Shown here one piece after another: positions 1 to 13,355 of a stretch of DNA of 64,000 bases. Position 1 is the first letter of the stretch; each line of letters opens with the position of its first letter. Position numbers and translations under genes: made by a program. A model generated the notes under the pieces. The model saw only the letters and a program-made list of their open reading frames with translations, did no database searches and had not been told where the DNA came from. The stretch is taken from contig NC_087062.1 in the NCBI RefSeq assembly GCF_963678635.1, forward strand, positions 2,540,001 to 2,604,000, in the 5' to 3' direction. The DNA comes from Symsagittifera roscoffensis. Its lineage: Eukaryota; Xenacoelomorpha; Acoela; Convolutidae.

Positions 1-545
1 CGTTGAAGGCAAAATGTACTAAACAGCCCAAAATCAATATTTCTACAATTGGCGAAGTTTGAACTGAAAGTTTGTGAATTGAGTCTGATTAGCCAATCAA
101 AACCAAGCAACATGATCATGCAATGCAATTAACGTTTTCAGTAGATAATTATGTTGCCAACGATTGACAACTTGTTCCGTTATGGAAATGTTAAAAAATT
201 ATTTGATTCAAATTTCCTGTTCGTATTCAATTTAATTGCTACTAGCCAAAAACCTAAAAAATTATTTCCTTTTTTTTCTGAGAATTGGTTAAAGCTATTC
301 AAATTATTCTAGTTAATGTTGAGTTTTTGCAAATCAAAATAATTTCAAAATAGTTCTTCGGGTCATTTAGAGCATAAGGCCCCAAAACGCCTTAAAGAAT
401 AATTCACCAAAATTTATTATTATTTGTTATTATCGTAACCTCTGATGAAATTGAATTTGTTTTAGATTGTTTATGGGATCTACTTAACAATCCAAACCCC
501 CACCCCCCTTGGTATCTACTCAAGAATCTCCAACCGGGGAGGGTT

Positions 546-940
546 CTCATGCTTGAAGGACCGAATGCTTGAAAAATTTCAACCAATCAAAATCGCTAAG
601 CGTTTCTATTGGCTAAATGCCTTTCTCACAATATCGAAGTCATTATTAACAGAAAATGTATTAAATCAGTGGAAAATAATCAAAAATATTACAAATTGCG
701 GGTTACAACCGCATTACTATTCAGATAATCATCAAGATTAATGAGTTCAAAATCATAAGCGTTTTCAGTCTTGAAACTCATCTGCTTATTATCTAATCGG
801 TCAATATTAACACTAATGGCCTGGTTTTATTTTCTGACTTTGAGATTTTCGCGATTTATTTTTAGATTTTGAATACTCAACTCTGATTGGCTGAAAGTAA
901 GCTAAAATTAATTTCAAGCATTCGGTCCTTCAAGCATGAG
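546..940. mobile_element. MITE-like element with 29-bp perfect terminal inverted repeats
   Basis: The ends are a perfect 29-bp inverted repeat: 546-574 begins CTCATGCTTGAAGGACC and 912-940 is its exact reverse complement. The 395-bp body is AT-rich, contains CCAATCA-type motifs near both ends and has no coding capacity. I see no convincing target duplication in the flanks, so the superfamily is unassigned. This is most likely a non-autonomous DNA transposon. Confidence 0.75.
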
Positions 941-1156
941 GGACGCCACCTCTCCAACCCTATAAATAAATACTAAATTAGCGCTTGAGCTTTTTATTGA
1001 GCAGTATAATTTTGCTGCATTCTGATTTTTTGGTCGCAAATTCGACTAACATAGCTACTTAACAGTCTCTTCTCTACCTTTTTGAAAGGTTAGCATTGTT
1101 AAGTAGATCCGAAATATGTCTTTTTGCGTAAAAGTTCAACTTGTTTTTAATTAAAG

Positions 1157-1580
1157 GTTCACCGAGGAAGTCTTCAAAACTGAGCTGCAATTTTTCAAAA
1201 CACGACCAGTCACGCTGACAATGATTGAACCGAGCAAAAATGAAGCTGTCATCGCAGAAATTGTACCGAAGATTTTTTTGAATGGCGCGGGTCTAGCGAC
1301 TAATCAATCTGTTTCGTTTTGCATATCTATTGTTAATAAATCAGCACCCTCAGGTTTTCTAGAAAACAAAAATGTTGTTGTCTCATTATTCTTAAAAGAT
1401 CCGAATGGAGCAATTTCATACAGAAAAGACTTCAAAACTACATTCAGCAATGAACTGGAGGAAAATGAAAAAGGAATTTTGGATTTCATCTCAAAAGACG
1501 AGTTTCCGAATTACATATCAGCAGATGATGTGACGCTTTTTGGTGTTATGGTTCAGCTTGCAACACCAGTGGATCCATGA
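1157..1580 (+). CDS. MATH/TRAF-like domain exon, copy 1
   Basis: This is an open exon ending in TGA, preceded by an AG acceptor (taaag at 1152-1156). From the phase-2 acceptor it encodes about 140 residues. The residues VSFCISIVNKS, then VVVSLFLKDPNG, then FISKDEF and DDVTLFGVMV follow the order and spacing of the C-terminal beta strands of MATH/TRAF domains. That assignment is by pattern, not by search. It is paralogous to the exon at 22837-23275: SYRKDFKT, ELEENEKG and DDVTLFGVMV are shared. The ATG at 1221 is internal relative to the aligned paralogue, so I prefer the splice acceptor as the start. I could not find a matching first exon upstream, where a MITE sits at 546-940. It may be a partial duplicate. 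MATH domains usually bind partner peptides in signalling or ubiquitin-ligase adaptors. Confidence 0.55.
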
Positions 1581-1725
1581 TAATTGATCGTCTTTTTGTA
1601 ATTCATAATTTAGATTGTGTAGAGTAATTTTTTCCTAAAAAATGAATGGAAAAGTTAGCAAAAAAACCTGCAATTCAAATTATGAAATCCACACTTTCAT
1701 TTTTGATTCAATTAGCTGAGCAGGG

Positions 1726-2165
1726 GGCTGTATATATTAGGCGAAAACTATATATGACGAAAATAAAAGTGTTACGCTTAAGCAAATATTTTGATAATAA
1801 AAGTGAATATTATAGCAGAAATCCCCCTAATTTTCCAGACGACCTTGACAAGAAGCGGTTAAAGACCACAAAGGCGTTTATGGTTCAAGGTCGCCTGTGG
1901 GCGCGCGTCGCCGCTTCGCGGCGATAACCGACTCTAATTTTTGTAAAGAGTCCTACCCTCTGTTGGCAAGCTCGCAACACGTTGGCGCGACTGGAGTGGC
2001 CACTATTTTACCGTTGATTTGCTGTTTGAATCATATTACGTGTATTTTTTATGTAGCAAAGGAATGACCTAAGTAATCACATACATTTTTTGCTAAAATG
2101 TACACATCAAAATTTTCGCCTAAGTTTAACATTTTTATTTTCGCCTAAAATAGTCCCCCCCCCCC
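1726..2165. mobile_element. inverted-repeat element flanked by an 11-bp direct repeat
   Basis: The direct repeat GCTGAGCAGGG lies at 1715-1725 and again at 2166-2176, exactly bracketing a 440-bp segment. The ends are inverted, with TATTAGGCGAAAA near the left end and TTTTCGCCTAAAATA near the right end next to a C-run. Removing the segment plus one repeat would restore a simple sequence. A duplication of 9-11 bp is typical of Mutator-like elements, which makes that the best guess. The interior holds a GC-rich hairpin-forming stretch around 1895-1925 and no credible gene. Confidence 0.7.
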
Positions 2166-2201
2166 GCTGAGCAGGGACATAGTGACATTTACAGCTTATT
2201 T

Positions 2202-2506
2202 GGATCAACCGTACAATCCCCCCTTAAGTGATCTACCTTAGAAAACACTTACCAAGCTTGTATTGATGCAATAATTCTGTATAAAATAAACATTTCATAC
2301 AAACGCGAGAATACAATTGGTTTTTACATTTTTATGCGGTATTGTGTTTGTATGATATTAATTACACAAATTAATATTTGAATTATATTTTCTTTAAAAA
2401 TAGCTTAAATAATGAACAGATCTAGGCTAAACTCAAAGTTAGCTTATGAAAATATTATATTTTCTCCTCCCTAAATCGATTAAATGGGGGATTGTACGGT
2501 TGATCC
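2202..2506. mobile_element. 305-bp MITE with 21-bp perfect TIRs
   Basis: GGATCAACCGTACAATCCCC opens the segment at 2202 and its exact reverse complement closes it at 2506, giving 21-bp perfect inverted ends. The flanks gcttattt (left) and gcttaatc (right) match at six of eight positions. This could be a worn 8-bp target duplication, as made by hAT elements. There is no coding capacity. Confidence 0.7.
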
Positions 2507-2513
2507 GCTTAAT

Positions 2514-2713
2514 CATTACGAGGCCAAACTGTGTGTTTTGTGCATTGTAAGCGGATTCCGCAACAAGGACGCTCCCTTTGTTCTTCTTTTGTTCTTTCTT
2601 TTTCTTTGATGGTTCCGACAAGTTTAACATGTTTAAAGACTTGTCTCTGGATTCCAGGAACATACAGACACAAAATTGTTCGCATAGCCAGTGCACACTT
2701 TGGCCTCGTAATG
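2514..2713. mobile_element. 200-bp MITE with CATTACGAGGCCAAA termini
   Basis: The ends are CATTACGAGGCCAAACTGTG and its near-exact complement CACACTTTGGCCTCGTAATG. The same ends, together with the subterminal GCGGATTCCGCAAC motif, occur on the much longer element at 49733-51106, so the two belong to one family. It lies only 7 bp from the neighbouring MITE at 2202-2506. Confidence 0.8.
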
Positions 2714-5700
2714 TTTTGACGAGTATGCGAGTCAGAAGTTAAGCTATTTTAGAAGTATAGTCAAAATCAGTCAAAACGTTACAAAATCTAAACTCGGAAG
2801 GAAAAATTAAAAACCGAAATGATGAATCAGTATCTCAAATGGCCGAATGGTATTTATAGATTATTGCTAAACTTTAGATTTTATGCTTGCAGAAACCAAA
2901 CTCAGAAGGATAGCTTACTTTTTGATTAAGAAGAGAAGTCATTCAGTGCATAAATATGCAACAGAAATTTGACCCCACCATTTGATATACTTTCAGTTAT
3001 TGACAAGTCGAAAACTCTTTGCTACCTACCGCTTCAGCATTAGATGAGTTTTTATAGCCACTAATCAATCAAATTGGCAGGGGTTTGTCAATCTCATGAG
3101 AAAAAAGATAACCCATCCTTAAAAATTTAAAAGAAAAAAGTTCGAAGGACACATGGGCTAGAGTTTTAAAGGCAAAAGCTCTATAGACCTCGATGAAATG
3201 CAAAATTTTGAAAATGTTTATGAACTAGTTTTTCTACTGAGATGGAAAATTTGTTAAGAGACAGAAAGTTCAAAACTGTCTCTGGCCGGTTGTACGAATC
3301 TATGTAGTTTCTTGAAATGAAGGAGTTTTCTAGAAAATGTTTGAGGCTTTGAACTGCAAATGCAGATGGTTTTGTGATTCTTCTCGGCATATTTTAAAAC
3401 TAGATTCATAACAGCAACCATAACATTGACACTCCTGTGCATCTAGCATATTGGTCTCACAGTGCTTAGGGTATTTTTCGAATTTTGCTGGAAAATTTTC
3501 GCACAACTAGAAAATGACCCGTCGAAAATTTACCACGATTTAGCCTGGCTTTCTTGCACTCAAATAAACTGTTTTCATTATCCGAGTTTAATCCTTTGAC
3601 AACGGAATTATACTTATCAGGGTGCAATTTTGAACACAAGGGACGTCGGTGTATCTACTATTATGCAGCTCGACTAGCATAAAGCTTTCAAAAAAAGGAC
3701 TGGGTTGACTAGTGTAAAAATGAAACCTAAGACTCAATTAATATTCGAACATATTTTTCTAGTTTTTTGCTTTTTGAAAGAAAAGAAAAAAACAGGATTA
3801 AAAATTGGGCTAAATTTTTTGTAGCTAATAGATTAATAGATTTATGTAGAAAAAAATGGAATTTTCAGAGCTTTTCAATGCACTTTGAACTAATAGTCCG
3901 CAACACAAAGTTCAGGATAAAAAGTATTGGAAAAAGTGGCGGGATTCGGGCGGCAGAAAAAGATGAAAGATGGATCATTTGAAAGAAAAAATCAAAAAAC
4001 GTTAGCTAAAGCTGATAGAGTTGTTCCCACATGCATTTAGTATTGTTGTATCTAAGAGTAATCACAAAATGAAACCGACTGAAAGACGCTAGATCAAATA
4101 CCTTCTCTCTAAGCTTTAATTGAATTTGTCGTTTTAAAGTTGAATTTGCATTTTAATGTGGTTTTTCGGTGCTTTAACTTTTGTTTGGTGTTTTTGTTTG
4201 TGTCCAAGTAAAACAGGTTTTTTAATTTGGCATTGTTGAAATGATGTTTTTTTTGTTGGCTCTTTGAACCGGTTATTTTTTTTCGAAGACAAAAACGGAA
4301 AACAATTATTTGACGTGGTTTTTAGTACCCCATTTTTCCACATTGTTTTGCAACTAATAAGTTATATCTCTTATAGTAGTGTGAAAACAAAATTGTCATG
4401 TACCAAGGCTTACCATATTTTGAGCACGTCTGAGCATCCAACCCCGAGATTGGCTTGTAAAACAATTAAACCCCTCTGTTAAGCTGGCCTTTGTTGCAAA
4501 AGCAAACTTTCGACAACTATCTCGATCTGCGGGTCTGGAAACGCCTTCAACGTGCTCTTTTGCTCTTTCAACGCAGTGGAATTTAGAAGACTGTTCTTAC
4601 TGTTGATGAGAACAACTCTCGTTTTGTTCAATTCCAAAAGAAATAATCCAAAATCATCAAAAACTGAATTTCTACAAAAATAATTAGTTCGTTTAAGGTA
4701 TTTTAGCTACAAGTAGGCTGTAAAATTTCCCAGCCTATTTTATCGATCAAAAAATGAGATTCAAAACGTGGCATTTCATTCTAGTATAATCAATAAGTGC
4801 ATTGATAATTGACGCTCTTTTTTTGCTTTTTTTTTGCTTTTTACTCATGCAATAGATGAATAATATTGAAACTGGGTACTAGATTTTTTACCTATAAATG
4901 ATTTTGCTCACACGAAAAATGAAACTAGAATGACTGAAATTGTTTTTGGCATGCAGAGCAGCCATAACTATATTTAACTAACCAAATGTATTTCCTGGAG
5001 TTTTTCTTAAGAGCTCTACCTAATAGAACTGAAATGGCAAAAAACATTCAGAAGTTTGAAAAAATCAATTACTCATATGTTTAATTTTTGTCCTAAATTT
5101 GTCATTTCACTTGATATATGCTATAATTGATTAGGCGTTTCAATAGATTTTTGCAATTTTTCAACTCAATATTTGCCGTAATTAAACTTCCATGTTTTTT
5201 GCTTTTATGTTGTTTCATATTAGTTTTGCACCCTAGTTGTCGTTAATTTAATTTTATACAATTCAAAAAGTTTTCAAATGTTTGAAAAAAAGTGAATAAA
5301 TTTGCGTTGACCCTTTTCTGTCTGAAAATCGTTAGTGTTACGGGAAAGATACAAATTTTAAAAAATCTTATAACAAAATATGACGTTTGTTTTAAATTTT
5401 TTGAACAATAAAATTTTCGTCTGCTGTTGAAGTTATTTTGTTTTACCCTTTTGCATAAATGTTTTAAAAAATAACAACTGATTTCGCAATTTTCCCTAGT
5501 TTGATAGAACTTTTGTGAATAGTTTTTTTTTGTGGTTACAACTTTGCATTTTCATAGACTTTTATCAAAAAATTTTTTGGTAATTGCAAATGAATTACTT
5601 TGTTGTAGGATAACATACTTATTAATTTTTGACTAGCATAATGCTTGTAAATTTTTCTATTTCAGCAATTGATTTCTGTTCGTTTAATGTTATAATAAGA

Positions 5701-7155
5701 GTGCAATGGAGTTTATAATATAAATGAGTCGATATAAGAATTGTTTGTATCTCCTTGTGTTTATTTTTTGTTAAGCACCATGTCGCAGATGCTGGAAAAA
5801 GTGATTTTTAATCTCCAGGTCGAAGGTAAAATTCCGGCACATAGCAGAACTTTTTTTAGTTATAACTTTTTTTTACTTTGAACCTACTTTAGCCTGGTTT
5901 TCGCTTGTGCTTGCAATGAAATTTTTTTATTTAATCTTATTTATTTTAAAGAAACTCTTCTTTATCAGAAGCCAAAATCTGTACCCTTTTATCACAGCAA
6001 AAAACGTGGAAGTTGATCTTGCAGCTCAAAAAAGCTTTTATTAGATAATTCGTGGAAACTCGTACGAGATTTTTTGGTGTTAACCTGATTCAAATAAAAA
6101 AAAATAAACTAAAATTTCCACCGTTGTTGTTGGTCGGGGAAAGGAAAATTTTAAGCTTAGTATTTTCACTTGTTTACATCAAAATGAATTAAAATAATTT
6201 GATACTTTTGTCAATTTTTTTTAAAATGAGCAGTAATTAAAAAATCATAATTTTCAGAATTTCAATGATTTCATTACTTCTGGTGAACAATTGTTTTTTT
6301 CTTTCCGCTTTTATACATAATGATTTCTAGTGAGTGTGATATAAAGAAAAACATGTGAAGCGTTTGTTTAGTCGGCTTGAACGCTTAGGAAGATAAAACC
6401 CGCAGAAAAATTGTTTTACTCATTGAGCTTTTTTATACTCAGAAAAATAGATGTTGCTGGGTTTTTTTAAGCGCGTTTGTTTTTATGTAGAGAAAAATAA
6501 CCTTTCAAAATTTTTGCTTGACATCGCAATGGTAATTTAAACTTGTGAACAACAAAATCTAATTTATTTTCAGAAACTTTTTGTAAGTATTGATATGTTG
6601 ATCGAAAATAAATAAATTTTCGTTTTTTAAACAAATTCTGGAAAAAAAGCATTTCGCCCATTTTTCATGTTTTGCGGCTTAATTTCTGATGTCTGGAAGT
6701 GATAGCAAAGTTTTCATAAAATAAATAGATTTGTTTTTATCGCGGGATCAAAAAGTTTTTGCCCCTTTTTGAAATTTTTTTTAAAATTAACTTCCGTAAT
6801 GATGACTGCAAAAAAACGACCTTTTTAAAAATAGATGCAGCAGTTACAAAAATTAGACAATTAAGCATTCGGTTTATGGCTTTACATTTTAATTTACAGT
6901 GCATGGATACATCAGTTTTTGAAATTGCGTTCAGTTAACTGACGTTTCAGTAAATTACCAGATTATTCAACCAAATTACTCAAAAATAACATCAATGGTG
7001 GAATTAAAGGTTTATAGAAATAATTTATACCTTTAAAGCTTATGGGATTTTTTATTTCTTTTGTATTCAATTTTCAATCTCAGGGAAAAAAAGTTGTCAC
7101 ATTGTCATTTTTCTGTTTTCAAATAAAATCAAAACAACTGAACAATTCAATTTCG
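2714..7155. other. AT-rich stretch with no recognisable gene
   Basis: This is about 4.4 kb of AT-rich sequence full of T-runs and A-runs. Open frames are short, at most about 72 codons, with low-complexity products, and I see no splice-bounded coding exon. Nothing else is supported here. Confidence 0.6.
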
Positions 7156-7418
7156 GTTTACTGATTGGGTCCGCTTGTTTTCGGTTTACTGATACATCGA
7201 TTTGCTGACCTACCTGCTAGTGTTTTGATCTGGTCCACCTGGTTTTGATTTTTTTGATACATTGATTATCTGACTTACTACCTTGACAAATAGAAAAATC
7301 GCTGACCAGTTTTTCTGTAACAATGAGATCGATCATCAAGGGCTAGAGCAGTAAACTGGCAGTAGTTCAGTAAATCAATGTATCATTAAACAAAATTGGG
7401 CGGACCAGACCGGTAAAC
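7156..7418. repeat. foldback repeat with GTTTAC ends
   Basis: The left arm (GGTTTACTGATTGGGTCCGC, then GATACATCGATTTGCTGA) pairs imperfectly with the right arm (TCAGTAAATCAATGTATC, then GCGGACCAGACCGGTAAAC). The result is a degenerate inverted repeat of about 260 bp, probably an old MITE. No coding sequence and no clear target duplication are visible. Confidence 0.5.
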
Positions 7419-7793
7419 TAAAAATGCTTTATTCAAAAACAAAATCACATTAATTAACAAATGAGATTGGTAAAATATGACCAATTTTTTCTCAAAACAA
7501 AAACTGAATCAGAAAATAAATTAAAATAACTTTTGTCGTACACCTCACACATTTAAAATTTGTTGTTTTAGCTCTGGAAAACTTTAGTTTACACATTTTT
7601 GATCCCGACCTTGATGTCAATTTTTTGTAATTGGGCTTGTTGGTCTGGTATTCAACTGACACAACTGATCACTAAACGCGCCCGATTTGTGCAGTTGTTG
7701 ATGAGTCTAAGGTAATCACCCGATATGTCAAAAACTTCTATGTCAAACATCCAAGCTTATATAATAATTACGTAAAAATAAAGGGTTATAATT

Positions 7794-10700
7794 TGAAACA
7801 TGAAACAAGGTAGCTGGTGGGCGCGCTGTTTTCGATTAAGTTATCATTTTCGACTCAACGTTTGTTCAGATTGATTTTTCACTTTCCGCTTGTTTTTATT
7901 TATACTTTTTTAAAATTGCTGCTACACCGGTTATGTAAACACAGCTGCGCTTCTGTATAATTTTATTTAAAAAAGAAAAAAATTTTGTACGTCCTTTCAT
8001 AGTATGAATATTAGAGACAAAAAAATACAAGTGATGCACAAAGTTATGCAAAAATTTTAAAAAATTGTTGCCGTGAGACTAGCTGAGAATGTTCCAACAG
8101 TAACAATGCAAGACATTTGAAATTAAAAAAAAAACTCTATGATTTTTTTCTTGATGGAGGCAGTGGGTTGAAATGAATTATTAATAAAAAAAATAGTCAA
8201 AACAGAGTTTTAATAAAAACGAACACTAAACGAAAGACCACTTTTTCATCGACTCTTTTAGTGCTAATTAATTTAGACTGCATAGCCAAAATTTTCAAGA
8301 GGTGTACAAACTTTGCAGTAAAAACACCCAATTAGATAACCAAAAATAGGTTATATAAACTAAACCACCCCAAAGATACTAATTTCCATTCCTTTTTCGA
8401 AAGCTGTAACAAAAGAAACAAGACTGCTCGTATCAGTGCGAAGCACTGAATGTTCCGATTGCCTGTTAAGGTTTATGGAGCAGTAGTAACATGGAAAAAT
8501 TAAATGTAAAAAAAAAAAGAAATTTTTTCTCAAAAATTTGAGATTTTTTTTTGTGAAAATCATCCCCCACACGCCATTTTGGCTCTTTTTCCTTCCCCCC
8601 ACCTCACTCAAACATGAACTTTATGGTCTAACGAGTGGTTTTACGAGGTTTATTATGGAGACAAATTATGTTTGTCATGGCCTAATTAGTCTGCATGTCA
8701 ATTTTCATGACAACCGGACAAAGTGAACAGTAACTTCATTCATAAAAATTTTCAGGAGGGGGGAAAAGGAAAAAGAGCCGCCATTTTTTATAAATTTTAT
8801 CCCCCTACACGCTCTATAAACTTTCAAAGCAAAGCCCTGAATGTTCTGATTGCCTTTTAAGGTTTATGGAGCAGTAATAACATTTAAAAAAAAATTAAGT
8901 TAAGAATGAATGGTTTCCTTCTAAAACTTGAGATTTTTTTTGTGAAAATCATCCCCCACTTGTCAAATAAAGTACAAAAGGATAGATTTGCTCCATGTAA
9001 CAACTAAATTATGAAAATGAGCTTCGTTCAACCAATTTGGAACGATTTCTAAGACGGATTAAATCTCCGCTTACGCGTTAATAGCTCGAATTATATCGCG
9101 CGTTAATTGCCCCAAATTGGTCAAAATGGCCAAAATGGCAATCTCTAAACTCTCATAATTTTACGAAAAATGATCACAGGTGAAACATGAAACAAGGTAG
9201 CTGGTGGGCGCGCTGTTTTCGATTAAGTTATCATTTTCGACTCAACGTTTGTTCAGATTGATTTTTCACTTTCCGCTTGTTTTTATTTATACTTTTTTAA
9301 AATTGCTGCTACACCGGTTATGTAAACACAGCTGCGCTTCTGTATAATTTTATTTAAAAAAGAAAAAATTTTGTACGTCCTTTCATAGTATGAATATTAG
9401 AGACAAAAAAATACAAGTGATGCACAAAGTTACGCAAAAATTTTAAACAATTGTTGCCGTGAGACTAGCTGAGAATGTTCCAACAGTAACAATGCAAGAC
9501 ATTTGAAATTAAAAAAAAAACTCTTTATGTTTTTTTTCTTGATGGAGGCAGTGGGTTGAAATGAATTATTAATAAAAAAATAGTCAAAACAGAGTTTTAA
9601 TAAAAACGAACACTAAACGAAAGACCACTTTTTTATCGACTCTTTTTAGTGCCAATTAATTTAGACTGCATAGCCAAAATTTTCAAGAGGTGTACAAACT
9701 TTGCAGTAAAAACACCCAATTAGATAACCAAAAATAGGTTATATAAATTAAACCACCCCAAAGATACTAATTTCCATTCCTTTTTCGAAAGCTGTAACAA
9801 AAGAAACAAGACTGCTCGTATCAGTGCGAAGCACTGAATGTTCCGACTGCCTGTTAAGGTTTATGGAGCAGTAGTAACATGGAAAAATTAAATGTAAAAA
9901 AAAAAAGAAATTTTTTATCAAAAATTTGAGATTTTTTTTTGTGAAAATCATCCCCCACACGCCATTTTGGCTCTTTTTCCTTCCCCCCACCTCACTCAAA
10001 CATGAACTTTATGGTCTAACGAGTGGTTTTACGAGGTTTATTATGGAGACAAATTATGTTTGTCATGGCCTAATTAGTCTGCATGTCAATTTTCATGACA
10101 ATCGGACAAAGTGAACAGTAACTTCATTCATAAAAATTTGCAGGAGGGGGGAAAAGGAAAAAGAGCCGCCATTTTTTATAAATTTTATCCCCCTACACGC
10201 TCTATAAACTTTCAAAGCAAAGCCCTGAATGTTCTGATTGCCTTTTAAGGTTTATGGAGCAGTAATAACATTAAAAAAAAATTAAGTCAAAAATGATTGG
10301 TTTCCTTCTAAAACTTGAGAATTTTTTTTGTGAAAATCATCCCCCCACTTGTCAAATAAATTACAAAAGGATAGATTTGCTCCATGTAACAACTAAATTA
10401 TGGAAAATGAGCTTCGTTCAACCAATTTGGAACGATTTCTAAGACGAATTAAATCTCCGCTTACGCGTTAATAGCTCGAATTATATCGCGCGTTAATTGC
10501 CCCAAATTGGTCAAAATGGCCAAAATGGCAATCTCTAAACTCTCATAACTTTACGAAAAATGATCACAGGTGAAACATGAAACAAGGTAGCTGGTGGGCG
10601 CGCTGTTTTCGATTAAGTTATCATTTTCGACTCAACGTTTGTTCAGATTGATTTTTCACTTTCCGCTTGTTTTTATTTATACTTTTTTAAAATTGCTGCT

Positions 10701-13355
10701 ACACCGGTTATGTAAACACAGCTGCGCTTCTGTATAATTTTATTTAAAAAAGAAAAAAATTTTGTACGTCCTTTCATAGTATGAATATTAGAGACAAAAA
10801 AATACAAGTGATGCACAAAGTTACGCAAAAATTTTTAAAAATTGTTGCCGTGAGACTAGCTGAGAATGTTCCAACAGTAACAATGCAAGACATTTGAAAT
10901 TAAAAAAAAAACTCTTTATGTTTTTTTTTCTTGATGGAGGCAGTGGGTTGAAATGAATTATTAATAAAAAAAATAGTCAAAACAGAGTTTCAATAAAAAC
11001 GAACACTAAACGAAAGACCACTTTTTCATCGACTCTTTTTAGTGCTAATTAGTTTAGACTGCATAGCCAAAATTTTCAAGAGGTGTACAAACTTTGCAGT
11101 AAAAACACCCAATTAGATAACCAAAAATAGGTTATATAAATTAAACCACCCCAAAGATACTAATTTCCATTCCTTTTTCGAAAGCTGTAACAAAAGAAAC
11201 AAGACTGCTCGTATCAGTGCGAAGCACTGAATGTTCCGACTGCCTGTTAAGGTTTATGGAGCAGTAGTAACATGGAAAATTAAATGTAAAAAAAAAAGAA
11301 ATTTTTTCTCAAAAATTTGAGATTTTTTTTGTGAAAATCATCCCCCACACGCCATTTTGGCTCTTTTTCCTTCCCCCCACCTCACTCAAACATGAACTTT
11401 ATGGTCTAACGAGTGGTTTTACGAGGTTTTTTATGGAGACAAATTATGTTTGTCATAGCCTAATTAGTCTGCATGTCAATTTTCATGACAGTCGGACAAA
11501 GTGAACAGTAACTTCATTCATAAAAACTTGCAGGAGGGGGGAAAAGGAAAAAGAGCCGCCATTTTTTATAAATTTTATCCCCCTACACGCTCTATAAACT
11601 TTCAAAGCAAAGCCCTGAATGTTCTGATTGCCTTTTAAGGTTTATGGAGCAGTAATAACATTAAAAAAAAAAATTAAGTTAAAAATGAATGGTTTCCTTC
11701 TAAAACTTGAGATTTTTTCTGTGAAAATCATCCCCCCACTTGTCAAATAAAGTACAAAAGGATAGATTTGCTCCATGTAACAACTAAATTATGGAAAATG
11801 AGCTTGTTTCAACCAATTTGGAACGATTTCTAAGACGGATTAAATCTCCGCTTACGCGTTAATAGCTCGAATTATATCGCGCGTTAATTGCCCCAAATTG
11901 GTCAAAATGGCCAAAATGGCAATCTCTAAACTCTCATAACTTTACGAAAAATGATCACAGGTGAAACATGAAACAAGGTAGCTGGTGGGCGCGCTGTTTT
12001 CGATTAAGTTATCATTTTCGACTCAACGTTTGTTCAGATTGATTTTTCACTTTCCGCTTGTTTTTATTTATACTTTTTTAAAATTGCTGCTACACCGGTT
12101 ATGTAAACACAGCTGCGCTTCTGTATAATTTTATTTAAAAAAGAAAAAAATTTTGTACGTCCTTTCATAGTATGAATATTAGAGACAAAAAATACAAGTG
12201 ATGCACAAAGTTACACAAAAATTTTAAAAAATTGTTGCCGTGAGACTAGCTGAGAATGTTCCGACAGTAACAATGCAAGACATTTGAAATTAAAAAAAAA
12301 CTCTTTATGTTTTTTTTCTTGATGGAGGCAGTGGGTTGAAATGAATTATTTATAAAAAAAATAGTCAAAACAGAGTTTTAATAAAAACGAACACTAAACG
12401 AAAGACCACTTTTTCATCGACTCTTTTAGTGCTAATTAATTTAGACTGCATAGCCAAAATTTTCAAGAGGTGTACAAACTTTGCAGTAAAAACACCCAAT
12501 TAGATAACCAAAAATAGGTTATATAAACTAAACCACCCCAAAGATACTAATTTCCATTCCTTTTTCGAAAGCTGTAACAAAAGAAACAAGACTGCTCGTA
12601 TCAGTGCGAAGCACTGAATGTTCCGACTGCCTGTTAAGGTTTATGGAGCAGTAGTAACATGGAAAAATTAAATGTAAAAAAAAAAGAAATTTTTTCTCAA
12701 AAATTTGAGATTTTTTTTTGTGAAAATCATCCCCCACACGCCATTTTGGCTCTTTTTCCTTCCCCCCACCTCACTCAAACATGAACTTTATGGTCTAACG
12801 AGTGGTTTTACGAGGTTTATTATGGAGACAAATTATGTTTGTCATGGCCTAATTAGTCTGCATGTCAATTTTCATGACAATCGGACAAAGTGAACAGTAA
12901 CTTCATTCATAAAAATTTGCAGGAGGGGGGAAAAGGAAAAAGAGCCGCCATTTTTTATAAATTTTATCCCCCTACACGCTCTATAAACTTTCAAAGCAAA
13001 GCCCTGAATGTTCTGATTGCCTTTTAAGGTTTATGGAGCAGTAATAACATTTTTTAAAAAATTAAGTTAAAAATGAATGGTTTCCTTCTAAAACTTGAGA
13101 TTTTTTTGTGAAAATCATCCCCCCCACTTGTCAAATAAAGTACAAAAGGATAGATTTGCTCCATGTAACAACTAAATTATGGAAAATGAGCTTCGTTCAA
13201 CCAATTTGGAACGATTTCTAAGACGGATTAAATCTCCGCTTACGCGTTAATAGCTCGAATTATATCGCGCGTTAATTGCCCCAAATTGGTCAAAATGGCC
13301 AAAATGGCAATCTCTAAACTCTCATAACTTTACGAAAAATGATCACAGGTGAAAT
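7794..13355. repeat. tandem array of four ~1.39-kb repeat units
   Basis: The landmark TGAAACAAGGTAGCTGGTGG occurs at 7801, 9188, 10578 and 11969, giving periods of 1387, 1390 and 1391 bp. The fourth unit ends near 13355, at GATCACAGGTGAAA. Units are nearly identical, differing mainly in homopolymer lengths and a few substitutions, so the amplification is recent or homogenised. Each unit holds an internal direct duplication: GTTTATGGAGCAGTA plus GTGAAAATCATCCCCC, about 390 bp apart. Each also has an inverted pair, GGCTCTTTTTCCTTCCCC and GGGGAAAAGGAAAAAGAGCC. Short open frames of 83 and 62 codons recur in most units, but the longer one is broken in the third unit, so they do not look like genes. 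Confidence 0.92.

Noticed and set aside
8360-8611. 83-codon minus-strand frame repeated in the 1.39-kb tandem units
   Set aside because: It recurs only because the unit repeats. It is shortened in the fourth unit, broken in the third by indels in homopolymers, and has low-complexity Phe/Lys composition.
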